Below the pieces are notes generated by a model. That model was given only the letters and a program-made list of their open reading frames with translations, was not told the DNA's origin and did no database searches. 64,000 bases of DNA from Aromatoleum evansii. Lineage in GTDB: Bacteria; Pseudomonadota; Gammaproteobacteria; Burkholderiales; Rhodocyclaceae. Position 1 is the stretch's first letter; the number at the start of each line of letters is the position of its first letter. Location: contig NZ_WTVK01000023.1 of the NCBI RefSeq assembly GCF_012910805.1, positions 1 through 64,000 of the forward strand. Direction: 5' to 3'. Shown here in pieces: positions 1 through 11,411 of this stretch. Made by a program: the position numbers and the translations under genes.

Positions 1-267
1 CAGCAAAGCCCCCGCCAGCCCCGGCCCCGCCGTATAGGCGATCGCATCGATCTGCGCAAGGGTGCAGCCCGACTCCGCAAGCACCTGCCGCACCAGAGCG
101 GGCAGGCGGCGGATATGGTCACGCGACGCCAGCTCCGGAACGACGCCGCCATAGGTCGCATGCAGATCGATCTGCGAATGCACGCTGTGCCCGAGCAATC
201 CGGCATCGACGTCGAACACCGCCACGCCCGTTTCATCGCAGGAGCTTTCGATTCCCAGAACTCTCAT
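1..267 (-). CDS. tsaD: tRNA N6-threonylcarbamoyladenosine transferase TsaD (N-terminal part)
   Basis: Only the first 89 codons are present; the gene runs off the left edge. It starts at an ATG whose complement lies at 265-267. The product begins [19 protein letters not shown], the ASKHA-fold nucleotide-binding start typical of TsaD/Gcp, followed by the family's [19 protein letters not shown] segment. TsaD works in the cytoplasm with TsaB and TsaE to transfer threonylcarbamoyl to A37 of ANN-decoding tRNAs. It is divergent from rpsU, a common arrangement in proteobacteria. The metal-binding histidine pair and the C-terminal half lie outside the window. Confidence 0.95.
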   Translation of the reverse strand, partial: MRVLGIESSCDETGVAVFDVDAGLLGHSVHSQIDLHATYGGVVPELASRDHIRRLPALVRQVLAESGCTLAQIDAIAYTAGPGLAGALL

Positions 268-344
268 GATTTGCAGCCAGCAGCCTCGCCGATCGGACAG
301 GGCGCCATTCTAGCGGGCGGGCACTCGGAAAGCTAAGTTTGTAC

Positions 345-373
345 TTGGCTTGTTCTGATCAAATGGATATAAT
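345..373 (+). promoter_or_regulatory. Sigma-70 promoter of the rpsU-dnaG-rpoD operon
   Basis: A perfect -10 box TATAAT lies at 368-373, and a TTGGCT -35-like box at 345-350, separated by exactly 17 bases. This places transcription start about 30 bases before the rpsU ATG at 413. It is the only strong promoter-like pair in the tsaD-rpsU gap. Assignment is from consensus match and position only. Confidence 0.7.
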
Positions 374-412
374 CCGCGTTTTCCGCCTACCAGACACACA
401 AGGAAGTTCGCA

Positions 413-625
413 ATGCCGGGTATCCGCGTCAAGGAGAACGAGCCGTTTGAAGTCGCCATTCGCCGCTTCAAGCGCACCATCGAAAAAACCGGTTTGCTGA
501 CCGAGCTGCGCGCCCGCGAGTTCTACGAAAAGCCCACCGCGGAGCGTAAGCGCAAGTCGGCCGCCGCCGTCAAGCGCAACCACAAGCGCCTGCGCAGCCA
601 GACCCTGCCGCCGAAGCTGTACTGA
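413..625 (+). CDS. rpsU: 30S ribosomal protein S21
   Basis: This 70-residue, strongly basic protein starts [21 protein letters not shown] and ends in the Lys/Arg-rich tail typical of S21. The family norm is about 70 residues, so it is complete. S21 joins the 30S subunit and helps initiation by supporting the interaction of mRNA with the 3' end of 16S rRNA. An AGGAA ribosome-binding site lies at 401-405. It is the first gene of the macromolecular synthesis operon and is separated from the next gene by a strong terminator hairpin (654-698). That hairpin would let S21 be made in excess over primase and sigma factor. Confidence 0.98.
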
Positions 626-653
626 TCCACACCTGGATCCAGCAGCCGGTCAT

Positions 654-698
654 CCACGCCGGGCGCAAGTCAGTCGACTTGCGCCCGGCGTGGCTTTT
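654..698 (+). terminator. Intrinsic terminator / attenuator between rpsU and yqeY
   Basis: A perfect 18-bp stem (654-671 pairing with 676-693, loop AGTC) is followed by CTTTT. It sits inside the operon, 28 bases after the rpsU stop and 25 bases before the yqeY start. The E. coli rpsU-dnaG-rpoD operon has a partial terminator in the equivalent place, so this hairpin probably sets the ratio of S21 to downstream products. The readthrough fraction cannot be judged from sequence. Confidence 0.85.
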
Positions 699-722
699 GC
701 ATTTCCATTCGGAGCATTTCCC

Positions 723-1169
723 ATGTCCCTCAAGCAGCGCATCCAGGACGACATGAAGGCCGCCCTGCGCGCCAAGGATAGCGCGCGCCTGTCCGCGGTG
801 CGCCTGCTCATCGCCGCAATCAAGCAACGCGAAATCGACGACCGGATCGAACTCGACGACGCCGGCGTCCTGGCCACGGTCGAAAAGCTCGTCAAGCAGC
901 GCCGCGACTCGGCGAGCCAGTACGACGCCGCGAACCGCCCCGACCTCGCCGCCAACGAGCGCTTCGAGATCGAGGTGCTGTCGGCCTATCTGCCCACCCA
1001 GCTGACCGACGCCGAACTGGACGCCGAAATTGCCGCCGCGATCGCCGAAGCGGGAGCCACCGGCATTGCCGACCTCGGCCGCGTGATGCCGCAACTCAAG
1101 GCTCGCCTCGCCGGACGCGCAGACATGGCGGAAGCCTCGCGCCGGGTACGCGCCAGACTCTCGGCCTGA
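723..1169 (+). CDS. yqeY: GatB/YqeY domain protein
   Basis: This 148-residue protein starts MSLKQRIQDDMKAALRAKD. It matches the small YqeY family, which is related to the tRNA-binding tail of the GatB amidotransferase subunit. An upstream in-frame ATG at 690 lies within the 3' arm of the terminator hairpin. The ATG at 723 is preferred because GGAG lies at 711-714 with good spacing. YqeY is often found between rpsU and dnaG in betaproteobacteria. Its exact role is not settled; a tRNA-related function is inferred from the domain. It should be co-transcribed with dnaG, which starts 38 bases later. Confidence 0.92.
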   Translation: MSLKQRIQDDMKAALRAKDSARLSAVRLLIAAIKQREIDDRIELDDAGVLATVEKLVKQRRDSASQYDAANRPDLAANERFEIEVLSAYLPTQLTDAELDAEIAAAIAEAGATGIADLGRVMPQLKARLAGRADMAEASRRVRARLSA

Positions 1170-1206
1170 GCACTCACCGCCCGCCCGGACACGGGCGGCG
1201 GCAACC

Positions 1207-3033
1207 ATGATCCCCCAGTCGTTCATCCAGGACCTGCTCGCGCGCGTCGACATCGTCGACGTCATCGAACGCCACCTCACCCTCAAGAAGAGTGGCGCGA
1301 ACTACTTCGCCTGCTGCCCCTTCCACGGGGAAAAGTCCGCCTCGTTCTCCGTCAGCCCGAGCAAGCAGTTCTACCACTGCTTCGGCTGCGGCGCGCACGG
1401 CAGCGCCGTCGGCTTCCTGATGGAATACACCGGGCTGTCGTTCGTGGAAGCAGTCAAGGAGCTCGCCTCTTACGCCGGATTGCAGGTTCCCCAGGAAACC
1501 CGCCCCGGCTTCCGCCCTGAATCAGTACCGGCTCATGACGGACTGATCGACGCCATGGCTGCCGCCGCACGCTTCTATCGCGAGCAACTCAAGTCGGCAC
1601 CCGCGGCCATCGACTACCTGAAGCGAAGAGGCGTATCGGGCGAGATCGCGGCGCGCTTCGGCATCGGCTTCGCACCGGACGACTGGCAAGCCTTGCGCGC
1701 CACCTTCCCCAACTACGACGCAAAGCCCCTGCTCGACGCCGGTCTCGTCATCGAAAACGACGCCGGACGCCGTTACGACCGCTTCCGCAACCGCATCATG
1801 TTCCCGATCCAGGATCGCCGCGGACGCATCATCGCTTTCGGCGGACGAGTCCTGGACGCAGGCGAACCGAAGTACCTCAACTCCCCCGAAACACCACTAT
1901 TCGAAAAGGGACGCGAGCTGTACGGGCTTTCCCAGGCGCAGAAGGCGATCCGCGATGCAGGCTACTCGATTGTCGTCGAGGGCTACATGGACGTCGTCGC
2001 GCTCGCGCAATTCGGCGTCGCCAATGCCGTCGCAACCCTCGGAACGGCGACCACTCCGCACCACATCAACACCCTGCTGCGCCAGTCGCAGCGCATCGTC
2101 TTCTGCTTCGACGGCGACAATGCGGGACGCAAGGCGGCCCGCCGCGCCCTCGAGTCTGCACTCGAGGCGCTGCGCGACGACGTCACGCTCGCTTTCCTGT
2201 TCCTGCCCGAAGAGCACGACCCGGATTCCTTCGTTCGCGCATACGGCGCCGAGGCGTTCAACCGGGCCGCAAACGACGCCACGCCGCTGACCGCCTTCCT
2301 GCTCAACGAACTGCGTGCCGAATGCCCCCTCGATACGGCCGAAGGCCGTGCGCGACTCGTACACGACGCCAAGCCGCTGGTCACACGCATCGCAGCACCA
2401 ATGCTGCGCCTGCAGATCATCAAGGCGATCGCCGACGCGTCCGGATTCAGCCAGGGCGAAGTCGAATCGGCGTTCGGCCTGAAACAACAGAACACCGTGC
2501 GCCAATCGCGCGAAGCCGCATTCGACGGCCGGCGCGATCGTGGCCCGTCGGGCTTTCCCGCGCCGACCTCGAACCGCCAGCGCCGACAGCAGCCTTCGGC
2601 GGCAAACACCCTCCTGCGCCTCGTCCTGCAGCATCCCGCATGGGCCGCACGCCTGCCTGTCGACCTCATCCCGACCCACACCGCGGAAGGCCGGGCGCTG
2701 GTCGCGATCGTTGACCTGTCGAGCACCGGCGACCTGGCAATGAACGCGGGACTGGGGGCACTGGTCGAACAGTTCCGCGACACAGCTCACGCCGAAACCT
2801 TGGCGCGAGTGGCAGGGGAACTGGTCGATACCGAATTTGACGAAGCCGTCGTCGAGATCCTCTTCGAGGATGCCCTGAACAAACTCCACGCCGACGCGAT
2901 CGCACGGGAGATTGCGGCGCTGTCCGCACAGGAGCGCGAATCCGGGCTTTCCCCGATGGACCGACACCGCCTCGCCGAGCTGCTGCTCGAAAAAATGAGC
3001 CTTGTCAACGCCCGCAAACCGCTGGACGTTTAG
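1207..3033 (+). CDS. dnaG: DNA primase
   Basis: The 608-residue protein has the three-part primase layout. An N-terminal CHC2 zinc-binding domain uses Cys37, His40, Cys58 and Cys61. A Toprim catalytic core carries [11 protein letters not shown] around residues 256-266 (catalytic Glu) and [11 protein letters not shown] around 301-311 (metal-binding Asp). A C-terminal helical region from about residue 440 should bind the DnaB helicase. It makes the RNA primers for replication. A low-complexity, Arg/Gln-rich linker around residues 430-465 separates core and helicase-binding part. It is the third gene of the operon, and the rpoD promoter appears to lie across its stop codon. Confidence 0.98.
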   Translation: MIPQSFIQDLLARVDIVDVIERHLTLKKSGANYFACCPFHGEKSASFSVSPSKQFYHCFGCGAHGSAVGFLMEYTGLSFVEAVKELASYAGLQVPQETRPGFRPESVPAHDGLIDAMAAAARFYREQLKSAPAAIDYLKRRGVSGEIAARFGIGFAPDDWQALRATFPNYDAKPLLDAGLVIENDAGRRYDRFRNRIMFPIQDRRGRIIAFGGRVLDAGEPKYLNSPETPLFEKGRELYGLSQAQKAIRDAGYSIVVEGYMDVVALAQFGVANAVATLGTATTPHHINTLLRQSQRIVFCFDGDNAGRKAARRALESALEALRDDVTLAFLFLPEEHDPDSFVRAYGAEAFNRAANDATPLTAFLLNELRAECPLDTAEGRARLVHDAKPLVTRIAAPMLRLQIIKAIADASGFSQGEVESAFGLKQQNTVRQSREAAFDGRRDRGPSGFPAPTSNRQRRQQPSAANTLLRLVLQHPAWAARLPVDLIPTHTAEGRALVAIVDLSSTGDLAMNAGLGALVEQFRDTAHAETLARVAGELVDTEFDEAVVEILFEDALNKLHADAIAREIAALSAQERESGLSPMDRHRLAELLLEKMSLVNARKPLDV

Positions 3034-3039
3034 TATAAT
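3034..3039 (+). promoter_or_regulatory. Possible -10 box of an internal rpoD promoter
   Basis: A TATAAT hexamer sits immediately after the dnaG stop codon, about 45 bases before the rpoD start. No good -35 box lies 16-18 bases upstream, so it may be weak or need an activator. An internal promoter ahead of rpoD is known in E. coli, which makes the position plausible. Confidence 0.4.
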
Positions 3040-3082
3040 TGCAGGTTACCCAACTCATCTTTCGCCCGATTCAAGGAGTGCC

Positions 3083-5077
<1,995 letters not shown>

Positions 5078-5162
5078 CGCCCCTGCGCCCGCTGCGGCGG
5101 GCGCCCGCTTGCAGCGCCCGTCGTTCGGCGCCGGACAAGCGCCGGGGTAACAATCGGTTCAC

Positions 5163-5241
<79 letters not shown>

Positions 5242-5244
5242 TAT

Positions 5245-5283
5245 CGAAGGGGTTACATCGCACGATGTAACCCCTTCGTCTTT
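5245..5283 (+). terminator. Intrinsic terminator after the tRNA
   Basis: A perfect 16-bp inverted repeat (5245-5260 with 5263-5278) leaves a two-base loop and is followed by TCTTT. It begins four bases after the tRNA CCA end and should end both the tRNA transcript and any readthrough from rpoD. It also separates this region from the convergent clpV gene. Confidence 0.9.
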
Positions 5284-5334
5284 CCGGACGGAACGCAGGC
5301 GCCGCGCAGGCGGCGCCGCGAGTCGGTCCAGCAA

Positions 5335-7980
5335 TCAGCGGACCGTATAGCGGAACGCGCCGCGCTTGTCGGCGCTCACCTTGATCGCGTTGATCGCAGT
5401 ACCTTCGGCCATGCGGACGAGCGCGCTCTCCGCGATGTCGGGCAGCAGGCTGCCGTTGAGGATGTGATCCACGTTGCGTGCCCCGGAGTCGGTTTCGGTG
5501 CAGCGCTGCAACACCGCATCGACGATCTTCTCGTCCCACTCGAAGCTCGCCTGGTGGTTGGCCGCCACCCGGTCGCCGATGCGGCGCAGCTTCAGCCGGA
5601 TGATCTCGGCGAGCATCTCGTCGGAAATCGGGTAATACGGGATCACCTTCATGCGCCCCAGAAAGGCCGGCTTGAAGTTCTGGTACAGCACCGGACGCAA
5701 GGACTCACCGAGTTCATCGGCGGAAGGTATCTCCTTCTTCGCCTTGTTCAGGCAGGCATGCATGATCTGGCTCGAGCCGACGTTACTGGTGAGGATGATG
5801 AGCGTATTGCGGAAGTCGACCTCCCTGCCCTCCGCGTCATCGAGCACGCCCTTGTCGAACACCTGGAAGAAGAGCTCCAGGACGTCCGGATGCGCCTTCT
5901 CGACCTCGTCCAGCAACACCACGCAATAGGGATTGCGCCGTACCGCCTCGGTCAGCACGCCCCCTTCGCCGTAACCCACGTAGCCCGGCGGCGAGCCCTT
6001 CAGGCCTGAAACCGAATGCGCCTCCTGATACTCGCTCATGTTGAGCGTCACGAGCTTGCGCTCTCCGCCGTATAGAATGTCCGCGAGTGCGCAGGCAGTC
6101 TCGGTCTTTCCGACGCCCGAGGGGCCGACGAACAGGAACACGCCCTTGGGCTTGTCGGGATCCTCCAGATTCGCACGCGCGGTGCGAACGCGCTGCGCGA
6201 TCGCATCCAGCGCATGGGACTGGCCGATCACGCGCTCCTCGAGCAACGGTTTGAGCTGAAGCACCGTGGTGATTTCGTCCTTGACCATCCTGCCGAGCGG
6301 GATACCGGTCCACGCCGAGATGATCCCGGCGACGACGTTGCCATCGACCTCGAGCGGCACCATCGGATCTTCCCCCTGCATGGCCCTCAACTCGTCGGAA
6401 AGCGACTGCAAGGACCGCTCCGACGCATCCACGACAGATTCGCCGCGGTGACGCCCCCGCAGGTCGCCGATCTGTGCCACCAGCGCTTTTTCCCGCTCGT
6501 GACGCGCGCGCAGGTCCTGCAACTCCGCCTCCACGGCCTCAATCTGCCCTCCAATCGCGTTCAGGCGCTTCGAATGCAGGGCGCCGTCCTGCGCCTCGCG
6601 CTCCAGCGCGGCGGCCTCGGCGCGCAGGCGCGCGAGCATCTTGTCCGCGTCGTCGATGCGACCCGGCACGGAACTGTGCGACAACGCCACCCGGGCGCAC
6701 GCGGTGTCGAGCACGCTGATCGCCTTGTCCGGAAGCTGCCGGCCACTGACGTAGCGGTGCGACAGGCGCACCGCCTCGGTCACTGCCTCGTCCAGCACAC
6801 GCACGCCGAAATGCCGCTCCATCAGGGGCACGATGCCCCGCAACATCGCCGATGCGACGTCTTCGGACGGCTCCTCGACCTTCACGACCTGGAAGCGGCG
6901 CGCGAGCGCCGCATCCTTTTCGAAGTATTTCTTGAACTCCGCCCAGGTCGTCGCCGCGACGGTACGCAACTCGCCGCGCGCGAGGGCCGGCTTGAGGAGA
7001 TTCGCCGCATCGTTCTGCCCCGCCTGCCCGCCGGCACCGATGATCGTGTGAGCCTCGTCGATGAAGAGCACGATCGGCACCGGGCTCGAACGCACCTCGT
7101 CGATGACGCCACGCAGGCGGTTCTCGAACTCGCCCTTGACGCTCGCGCCGGCCTGCAGCAAGCCCATGTCGAGCACATGCAACTCGATACCCTGCAGCGC
7201 CTCGGGAACATCACCCGCGGCAATGCGCTGCGCCAGACCTTCGACGACGGCGGTCTTGCCCACCCCGGCCTCGCCCGTCAGGATGGGGTTGTTCTGCCGC
7301 CGCCGCATCAGGATGTCGATGACCTGGCGGATCTCGGCGTCGCGCCCGATCACCGGATCGAGCCTTCCTTCGCGCGCGCTCCGCGTGAGATTGGTCGTGT
7401 AGCGTTCCAGTGCAGGGTTCTCGCGCTGACCGTCGATGACCGACGCCTCCTGGTCCTCTCCCGAGGCCGGTTCGGAACCCTGCCCTGCCCCGCCGACCTC
7501 GCGCGACTCCTCGGACTCCGCCGTGACCTCGTCGAAGTTGTGCTTGAGCTCGTCAACACGCACGCGACCGAACTGCGCCGAAGCACGCAGGGCAAGCTGC
7601 GCCAGCCCGGACTCGGTCAGCATCCCCAGCAGGAGGTGCCCGGAGCGGATGCGCGGCAAACGCCCATCGAGCGATGCGATCAGCCAGGCCTGCTCCAGGA
7701 GAAGCTGCAGCCGTGGCGAGAAGACCGGCGTGCGGTCGTTGCCGCTGCGAAGGCGGCCGACCTCGCGCTCGAGATCGCGCCGGACGGCCGGGATCCCGAC
7801 GCCGCTTCGCGCGAGGACGGCCGCGAAGTCGCTCGCCGGCCGCTCGCACAACGCAAGCAATACGTGCTCGAGGTCGACTTCATACTGGCCGTGCGCCATG
7901 CACAGGTTGGCGGCACGCTCGACGGCACCGCGACAAATCGTGTTGAGCTTGCAGATCAGGGTCTTGAGGGATGTACTCAT
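5335..7980 (-). CDS. clpV: Type VI secretion ATPase TssH (ClpV)
   Basis: The 881-residue protein starts at the ATG complementing 7978-7980 (MSTSLKTLICKLNT); a longer frame reading upstream is not supported. It has an N-terminal Clp repeat domain, a first AAA+ module with Walker A GEAGVGKT (near residue 237) and DEAHT Walker B, a coiled-coil middle region, and a second AAA+ module with GPSGVGKT (near residue 619) and LLDEVEKAH. This is the ClpB-like layout specialised as ClpV. It disassembles contracted TssB/TssC sheaths in the cytoplasm so that subunits are reused. It is the last gene of the leftward T6SS operon, 31 bases behind tssG. Confidence 0.96.
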   Translation of the reverse strand: MSTSLKTLICKLNTICRGAVERAANLCMAHGQYEVDLEHVLLALCERPASDFAAVLARSGVGIPAVRRDLEREVGRLRSGNDRTPVFSPRLQLLLEQAWLIASLDGRLPRIRSGHLLLGMLTESGLAQLALRASAQFGRVRVDELKHNFDEVTAESEESREVGGAGQGSEPASGEDQEASVIDGQRENPALERYTTNLTRSAREGRLDPVIGRDAEIRQVIDILMRRRQNNPILTGEAGVGKTAVVEGLAQRIAAGDVPEALQGIELHVLDMGLLQAGASVKGEFENRLRGVIDEVRSSPVPIVLFIDEAHTIIGAGGQAGQNDAANLLKPALARGELRTVAATTWAEFKKYFEKDAALARRFQVVKVEEPSEDVASAMLRGIVPLMERHFGVRVLDEAVTEAVRLSHRYVSGRQLPDKAISVLDTACARVALSHSSVPGRIDDADKMLARLRAEAAALEREAQDGALHSKRLNAIGGQIEAVEAELQDLRARHEREKALVAQIGDLRGRHRGESVVDASERSLQSLSDELRAMQGEDPMVPLEVDGNVVAGIISAWTGIPLGRMVKDEITTVLQLKPLLEERVIGQSHALDAIAQRVRTARANLEDPDKPKGVFLFVGPSGVGKTETACALADILYGGERKLVTLNMSEYQEAHSVSGLKGSPPGYVGYGEGGVLTEAVRRNPYCVVLLDEVEKAHPDVLELFFQVFDKGVLDDAEGREVDFRNTLIILTSNVGSSQIMHACLNKAKKEIPSADELGESLRPVLYQNFKPAFLGRMKVIPYYPISDEMLAEIIRLKLRRIGDRVAANHQASFEWDEKIVDAVLQRCTETDSGARNVDHILNGSLLPDIAESALVRMAEGTAINAIKVSADKRGAFRYTVR

Positions 7981-8011
7981 GGGAGCGGAGACAGGATGGG
8001 GAAAGCGTTGC

Positions 8012-9082
8012 TCAATGGCACGCGCCGGGAGAATAGACGGCATCGTCCCGGTCGCGGCCGGACAGGCGCGAGACAAGGAAGGCATCGCGCCCGAGACGCG
8101 GGCTCATGGCGGCCCCGAGCGCCGCAGCACGGACATCCGCGGCACGCAGGCAAGGCCGGACTTCATATTCAAACTGGTGCCCGGTCGCCAGCTGCAGCAA
8201 CTTTGCGAGGGCTGCTGCCGATTCGCCGCCGGGAAGGAATGCGTGGTAATCGGCCGCTGCAAGCGGCCCCAGGTGGATTCTTACCCTCAGGTTGCGCTGC
8301 CACACCCGTTCGCCGGACAGGGCGGTAAGTCCGAGCAGGGCATTGCGTCCACCGAGGGTGGTGCGCTGATCGTCGGGCAGTGCATACCACGCTCCGACGA
8401 ACTGCTCGACGCGCACCGGTACGCGGAAATGCCCGGCGAGAATGCGTTCGAGCGCCCGCGCCGACAAGGGTCGCTGCGACAGGAGCGTCGCCACGCGGGC
8501 AATCGCCTCGTCCTCGATCCGCCCAGGGCCGTCGCGCATCCGCTCGCGTAGGGCATCGAAACCAAGCCCCGCCACCGCCAGCACCAGCGGCAGGAAGCGG
8601 TTGCGGCGGTCGCTCTCGTACTGGAGCGGCAGGCGGTACTTCTTCCATGCGAGGTAAAACTGCGCGACCGCACGATTGGCAAAGATATCTAGCAGGGCAC
8701 GCGCCGCACGGTCGCGGTGTACGCGCTCGCGCTCCGAGATGCGCTCGGTGTAGTGGGCGGGCAAGGCGCCATGCACGCCGAGCAGCCCGATCGCGTAAGG
8801 GGTGATCTCGACCTTGCGCCAGCGCTGCGGGCCGTCGTTGCCGTCGGCGTCGTCCGGCCACGCATCGAGGGCTTCGATCTCGGCGGGAGCGAAGCCCTGA
8901 TGCAGGGTGTTGCGGAAACGGATGCGCTCCGACAGCACATCGGCGCCGTGCCGGCGCCCTGAGTTCTCGCCACGGAACAGGCCATCGAGCAGACGTACGG
9001 CCTGAAAGAACTCAAACCGGTACGGCGCCTCGACGAGCTGCTCGATCACACCAGGATCGAATCGCCCGAGCGTGGCTCGCAT
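8012..9082 (-). CDS. tssG: Type VI secretion baseplate protein TssG
   Basis: The 356-residue protein has the VasB/ImpH family signature: an N-terminal PYRFEFFQAVRLLDGL stretch, a central YTERISERERVHRDRAARALLDIFANR segment and a C-terminal part with FLPGG. TssG wraps TssF in the baseplate wedge that docks tail to membrane complex. Its start overlaps the end of tssF by 37 bases, so translation is probably coupled. It has no signal peptide or membrane segment, as expected for a cytoplasmic baseplate part. Confidence 0.95.
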   Translation of the reverse strand: MRATLGRFDPGVIEQLVEAPYRFEFFQAVRLLDGLFRGENSGRRHGADVLSERIRFRNTLHQGFAPAEIEALDAWPDDADGNDGPQRWRKVEITPYAIGLLGVHGALPAHYTERISERERVHRDRAARALLDIFANRAVAQFYLAWKKYRLPLQYESDRRNRFLPLVLAVAGLGFDALRERMRDGPGRIEDEAIARVATLLSQRPLSARALERILAGHFRVPVRVEQFVGAWYALPDDQRTTLGGRNALLGLTALSGERVWQRNLRVRIHLGPLAAADYHAFLPGGESAAALAKLLQLATGHQFEYEVRPCLRAADVRAAALGAAMSPRLGRDAFLVSRLSGRDRDDAVYSPGACH

Positions 9083-10878
9083 CGAACGAGCTCCTCCCCT
9101 GTCCTGACCGATACAAGCACGAGCTGAACGAAACTGTTCAACTGCACATAAAGACCGAGAAAGCGATCGATAACCCGCGCGAAGACATCGAGACCGGCGC
9201 CGACGAAACTGTCCTCGTCGACCGTCAGGCGCACCTCGATCCCTCGAACGAAACTTGCGAAGGGGCGCCCGGCCATCCAGCAGGTCTTCTCCCGCTGCTC
9301 GATGCCCCGGATCCCGTCGATCTGGCGTCGCGACACCGGCGTGCGGCGCACGTCATAGAGTCCGAGCATTTCCTTGAAGGCTGCGAGGCCGTTGCCGGTC
9401 AGGGAAAGGTGATTCAGCGACAGGTGAGAGATCAGGCGCCACAGTCCGTCACGCTCATGACTGAAGCGGCACGACAGCGTCGGCACGCGCAAGAGCCGGA
9501 TCGTTCGTACCGCGCCTCCGCCTTCCACATGGAGGTCGCCGCCCTCGAGGCCGATCGCGAGCCGCGCCGGAAGATCACGGTTGGTGCATGTGAGCGCTAC
9601 GCTCAGGATGTCCGTGCCGGGCTGGAGCGGTTCGAAGCCGGCATCGACGATCGTTAGCGCAGTCTCGTAGCCGGGGCTGCGCTCCGCCACGCGCGCGTCG
9701 CGTTGCGCGTGCCAGTAATGGCCATCCCGACCGGGCGATTCGCCATGACGCAGGGAAAAGAATGGGCGATATTCAGTCTGCGCCTCGCCGTCCGGCCTGC
9801 GACTCACGCGGCTGACCGCGTCGATCGAATAGACCTCGTAAGCATGCGCCTGACGTCCGTCTGCGACCACGGGATACGTCGACGTGCGCCCCGTGAGGCG
9901 GATCGGATCGCCGGGCCGCTGGAACAGGTTGACCACCGGCACGCAGCCCAGCTTGAGGGAATCACCGCCTAATCCGCCCAGAAGCCGGGCGATCTCTCCG
10001 TCCGGCCGCACGTCCTTGAGTGCGAAATGGACACGGAGCGCCCCTCCGCCGCGGGCAACGCCCGGCAGGCGGGTGAGAAGCAGATCGAAAAAGTTGTACT
10101 TCTCGGGAAAGGCGAAGTACTCCGTCAGGTGACGGTAGGCATCATGGGCGTTGTCTGGAAAATCGACCAGCGCCTCATCGGCCGCCAGACCGACCTCCCC
10201 GATCACCGGTCCCTCGACCCGATGCCAGGTACCACTCGCGTCTTCCACCCACGTCCGCAGAACGCGCAGGAACAGCGCATCGCGCAGCGCGGCTGCGACA
10301 GACGGTTCCGCATCGATGTACAGGCGCACCCGTTCGATGCCCCCCAGCGCGCCACCGCCTCCCTGAACCGCAAACCGCAACGACAGCATCCCCGAGACGC
10401 CAAGCGGCGCGCGCACGGCCGCCGGAATGTTCGCAACCGGCTCGAAGCGGAGCTCATCGACGCGCAGCGGCAACAGCTCCACCCGCCATGCGGTGCGGAA
10501 CCGGCAGGAGACGCCATTCACCGCCCGCGACCGCAGTTCCGTTCCCCGCTGCAGCGCCGCAGGCCGGGAAAGTTGCGACGCCCCGTCCCCGCCGTCGAAA
10601 TGTGCAATCGAACAGGCGGGGAAGGGGCGCAGGTAATGCGGATACAGGACCTGCAGGAGGGCCTCGGTGAATAGCGGATACGAGTCCTCGAGTTTCCTCG
10701 ATATACGGGCCGACAGCAGCGCGAAGGATTCGATCATCCGCTCGACGTGCGGATCGTCGCATCCCTCGCCGTTCAGCAGCAGTCGCGCAGCGATCTTCGG
10801 ATAGCGTTCGGCAAACTCGCGGGAATTGCCGCGCAGGAACGCAAGCTCGCGCTCGTAATAGGGAAGGAGGTCTTCCAT
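9046..10878 (-). CDS. tssF: Type VI secretion baseplate protein TssF
   Basis: The 610-residue protein starts MEDLLPYYERELAFLRGNSREFAERYPKIA (only the first part is needed for recognition) and matches the VasA/ImpG family over its whole length. The PHVERMIESFALLSARI segment and the C-terminal RGIEVRLTVDE segment are typical. TssF forms the core of the baseplate wedge with TssE, TssG and TssK. It starts two bases after the tssE stop codon, consistent with a compact operon. Confidence 0.96.
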   Translation of the reverse strand: MEDLLPYYERELAFLRGNSREFAERYPKIAARLLLNGEGCDDPHVERMIESFALLSARISRKLEDSYPLFTEALLQVLYPHYLRPFPACSIAHFDGGDGASQLSRPAALQRGTELRSRAVNGVSCRFRTAWRVELLPLRVDELRFEPVANIPAAVRAPLGVSGMLSLRFAVQGGGGALGGIERVRLYIDAEPSVAAALRDALFLRVLRTWVEDASGTWHRVEGPVIGEVGLAADEALVDFPDNAHDAYRHLTEYFAFPEKYNFFDLLLTRLPGVARGGGALRVHFALKDVRPDGEIARLLGGLGGDSLKLGCVPVVNLFQRPGDPIRLTGRTSTYPVVADGRQAHAYEVYSIDAVSRVSRRPDGEAQTEYRPFFSLRHGESPGRDGHYWHAQRDARVAERSPGYETALTIVDAGFEPLQPGTDILSVALTCTNRDLPARLAIGLEGGDLHVEGGGAVRTIRLLRVPTLSCRFSHERDGLWRLISHLSLNHLSLTGNGLAAFKEMLGLYDVRRTPVSRRQIDGIRGIEQREKTCWMAGRPFASFVRGIEVRLTVDEDSFVGAGLDVFARVIDRFLGLYVQLNSFVQLVLVSVRTGEELVRCEPRSGDSILV

Positions 10879-10879
10879 T

Positions 10880-11359
10880 TCAATTCTGGCCGCTGCGCGG
10901 AGCCTGCCGATTCACCGAGTAGAGAAGGGTCGTCGGCTGCAACAAGGCGTCGAAATTGACCGGCTCGCGGGCAGGACGGACTACGAGCAGGGCCTTGATC
11001 GAAAAGTACAGTGCATTGACCGAGCGGCGATCCAGCTCGATCCGGACTTCGACATCCCGCAGCCGCGGCTCGTGACGGGCGATCGCCGTCTCGATCGACT
11101 GGCAGATCGCCGCGCGATCGTGCGGATTGTTCAGGCTCATGGCCGCGAAATCCCTCAGCCCGTACGTGAGCGGCGATCTGGCCGCTTCGGGGTGGTACAG
11201 GGCCAGAGATTCATCCACGGTCGTACGCGCATTGAGAAGGGCTTCAAGATCTCGGGCAACCGAGTCTTTCAGTTGCTCGAGCGACAGAACGGGCCGGGCG
11301 GGGCCGGCAGGGCTGTCGTCGAACAGTTTGTCGAAGAAGGTGGGTTCGAACCCTTTCAT
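10880..11359 (-). CDS. tssE: Type VI secretion baseplate protein TssE (gp25-like)
   Basis: The reading frame is open from 11395, but the start chosen is the ATG complementing 11357-11359 (MKGFEPTFFDKLFDD), giving 159 residues, the family norm. It carries the gp25/lysozyme-like fold signature, with SVARDLEALLNAR near residues 43-55, the YGLRDFAAMS stretch and RDVEVRIELDR. TssE is the phage gp25 homologue that initiates sheath assembly at the baseplate. It is followed with almost no gap by tssF. Confidence 0.94.
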   Translation of the reverse strand: MKGFEPTFFDKLFDDSPAGPARPVLSLEQLKDSVARDLEALLNARTTVDESLALYHPEAARSPLTYGLRDFAAMSLNNPHDRAAICQSIETAIARHEPRLRDVEVRIELDRRSVNALYFSIKALLVVRPAREPVNFDALLQPTTLLYSVNRQAPRSGQN

Positions 11360-11371
11360 GATGACGGCGCA

Positions 11372-11390
11372 GCCCGGGCAGCCCCCGGGC
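11372..11390 (-). other. Small GC-rich hairpin between hcp and tssE
   Basis: A 7-bp inverted repeat, GCCCGGG/CCCGGGC, with a five-base loop lies in the 52-base gap between hcp and tssE. No T-run follows on the minus strand, so it is not a clear terminator. It could slow 3' decay of the hcp part of the mRNA or cause partial termination, which would fit the usual excess of Hcp. That role is inference only. Confidence 0.3.
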
Positions 11391-11411
11391 CCCACGCGAC
11401 TTCCGGACGGT

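Noticed and set aside
690-722. Upstream ATG for yqeY at 690
   Set aside because: It lies within the 3' arm of the terminator hairpin, lacks a ribosome-binding site, and adds residues not seen in the family.
6214-8328. A 704-codon plus-strand open frame opposite clpV
   Set aside because: No recognisable motif; composition is that of an antisense shadow, while clpV on the other strand has both AAA+ modules.
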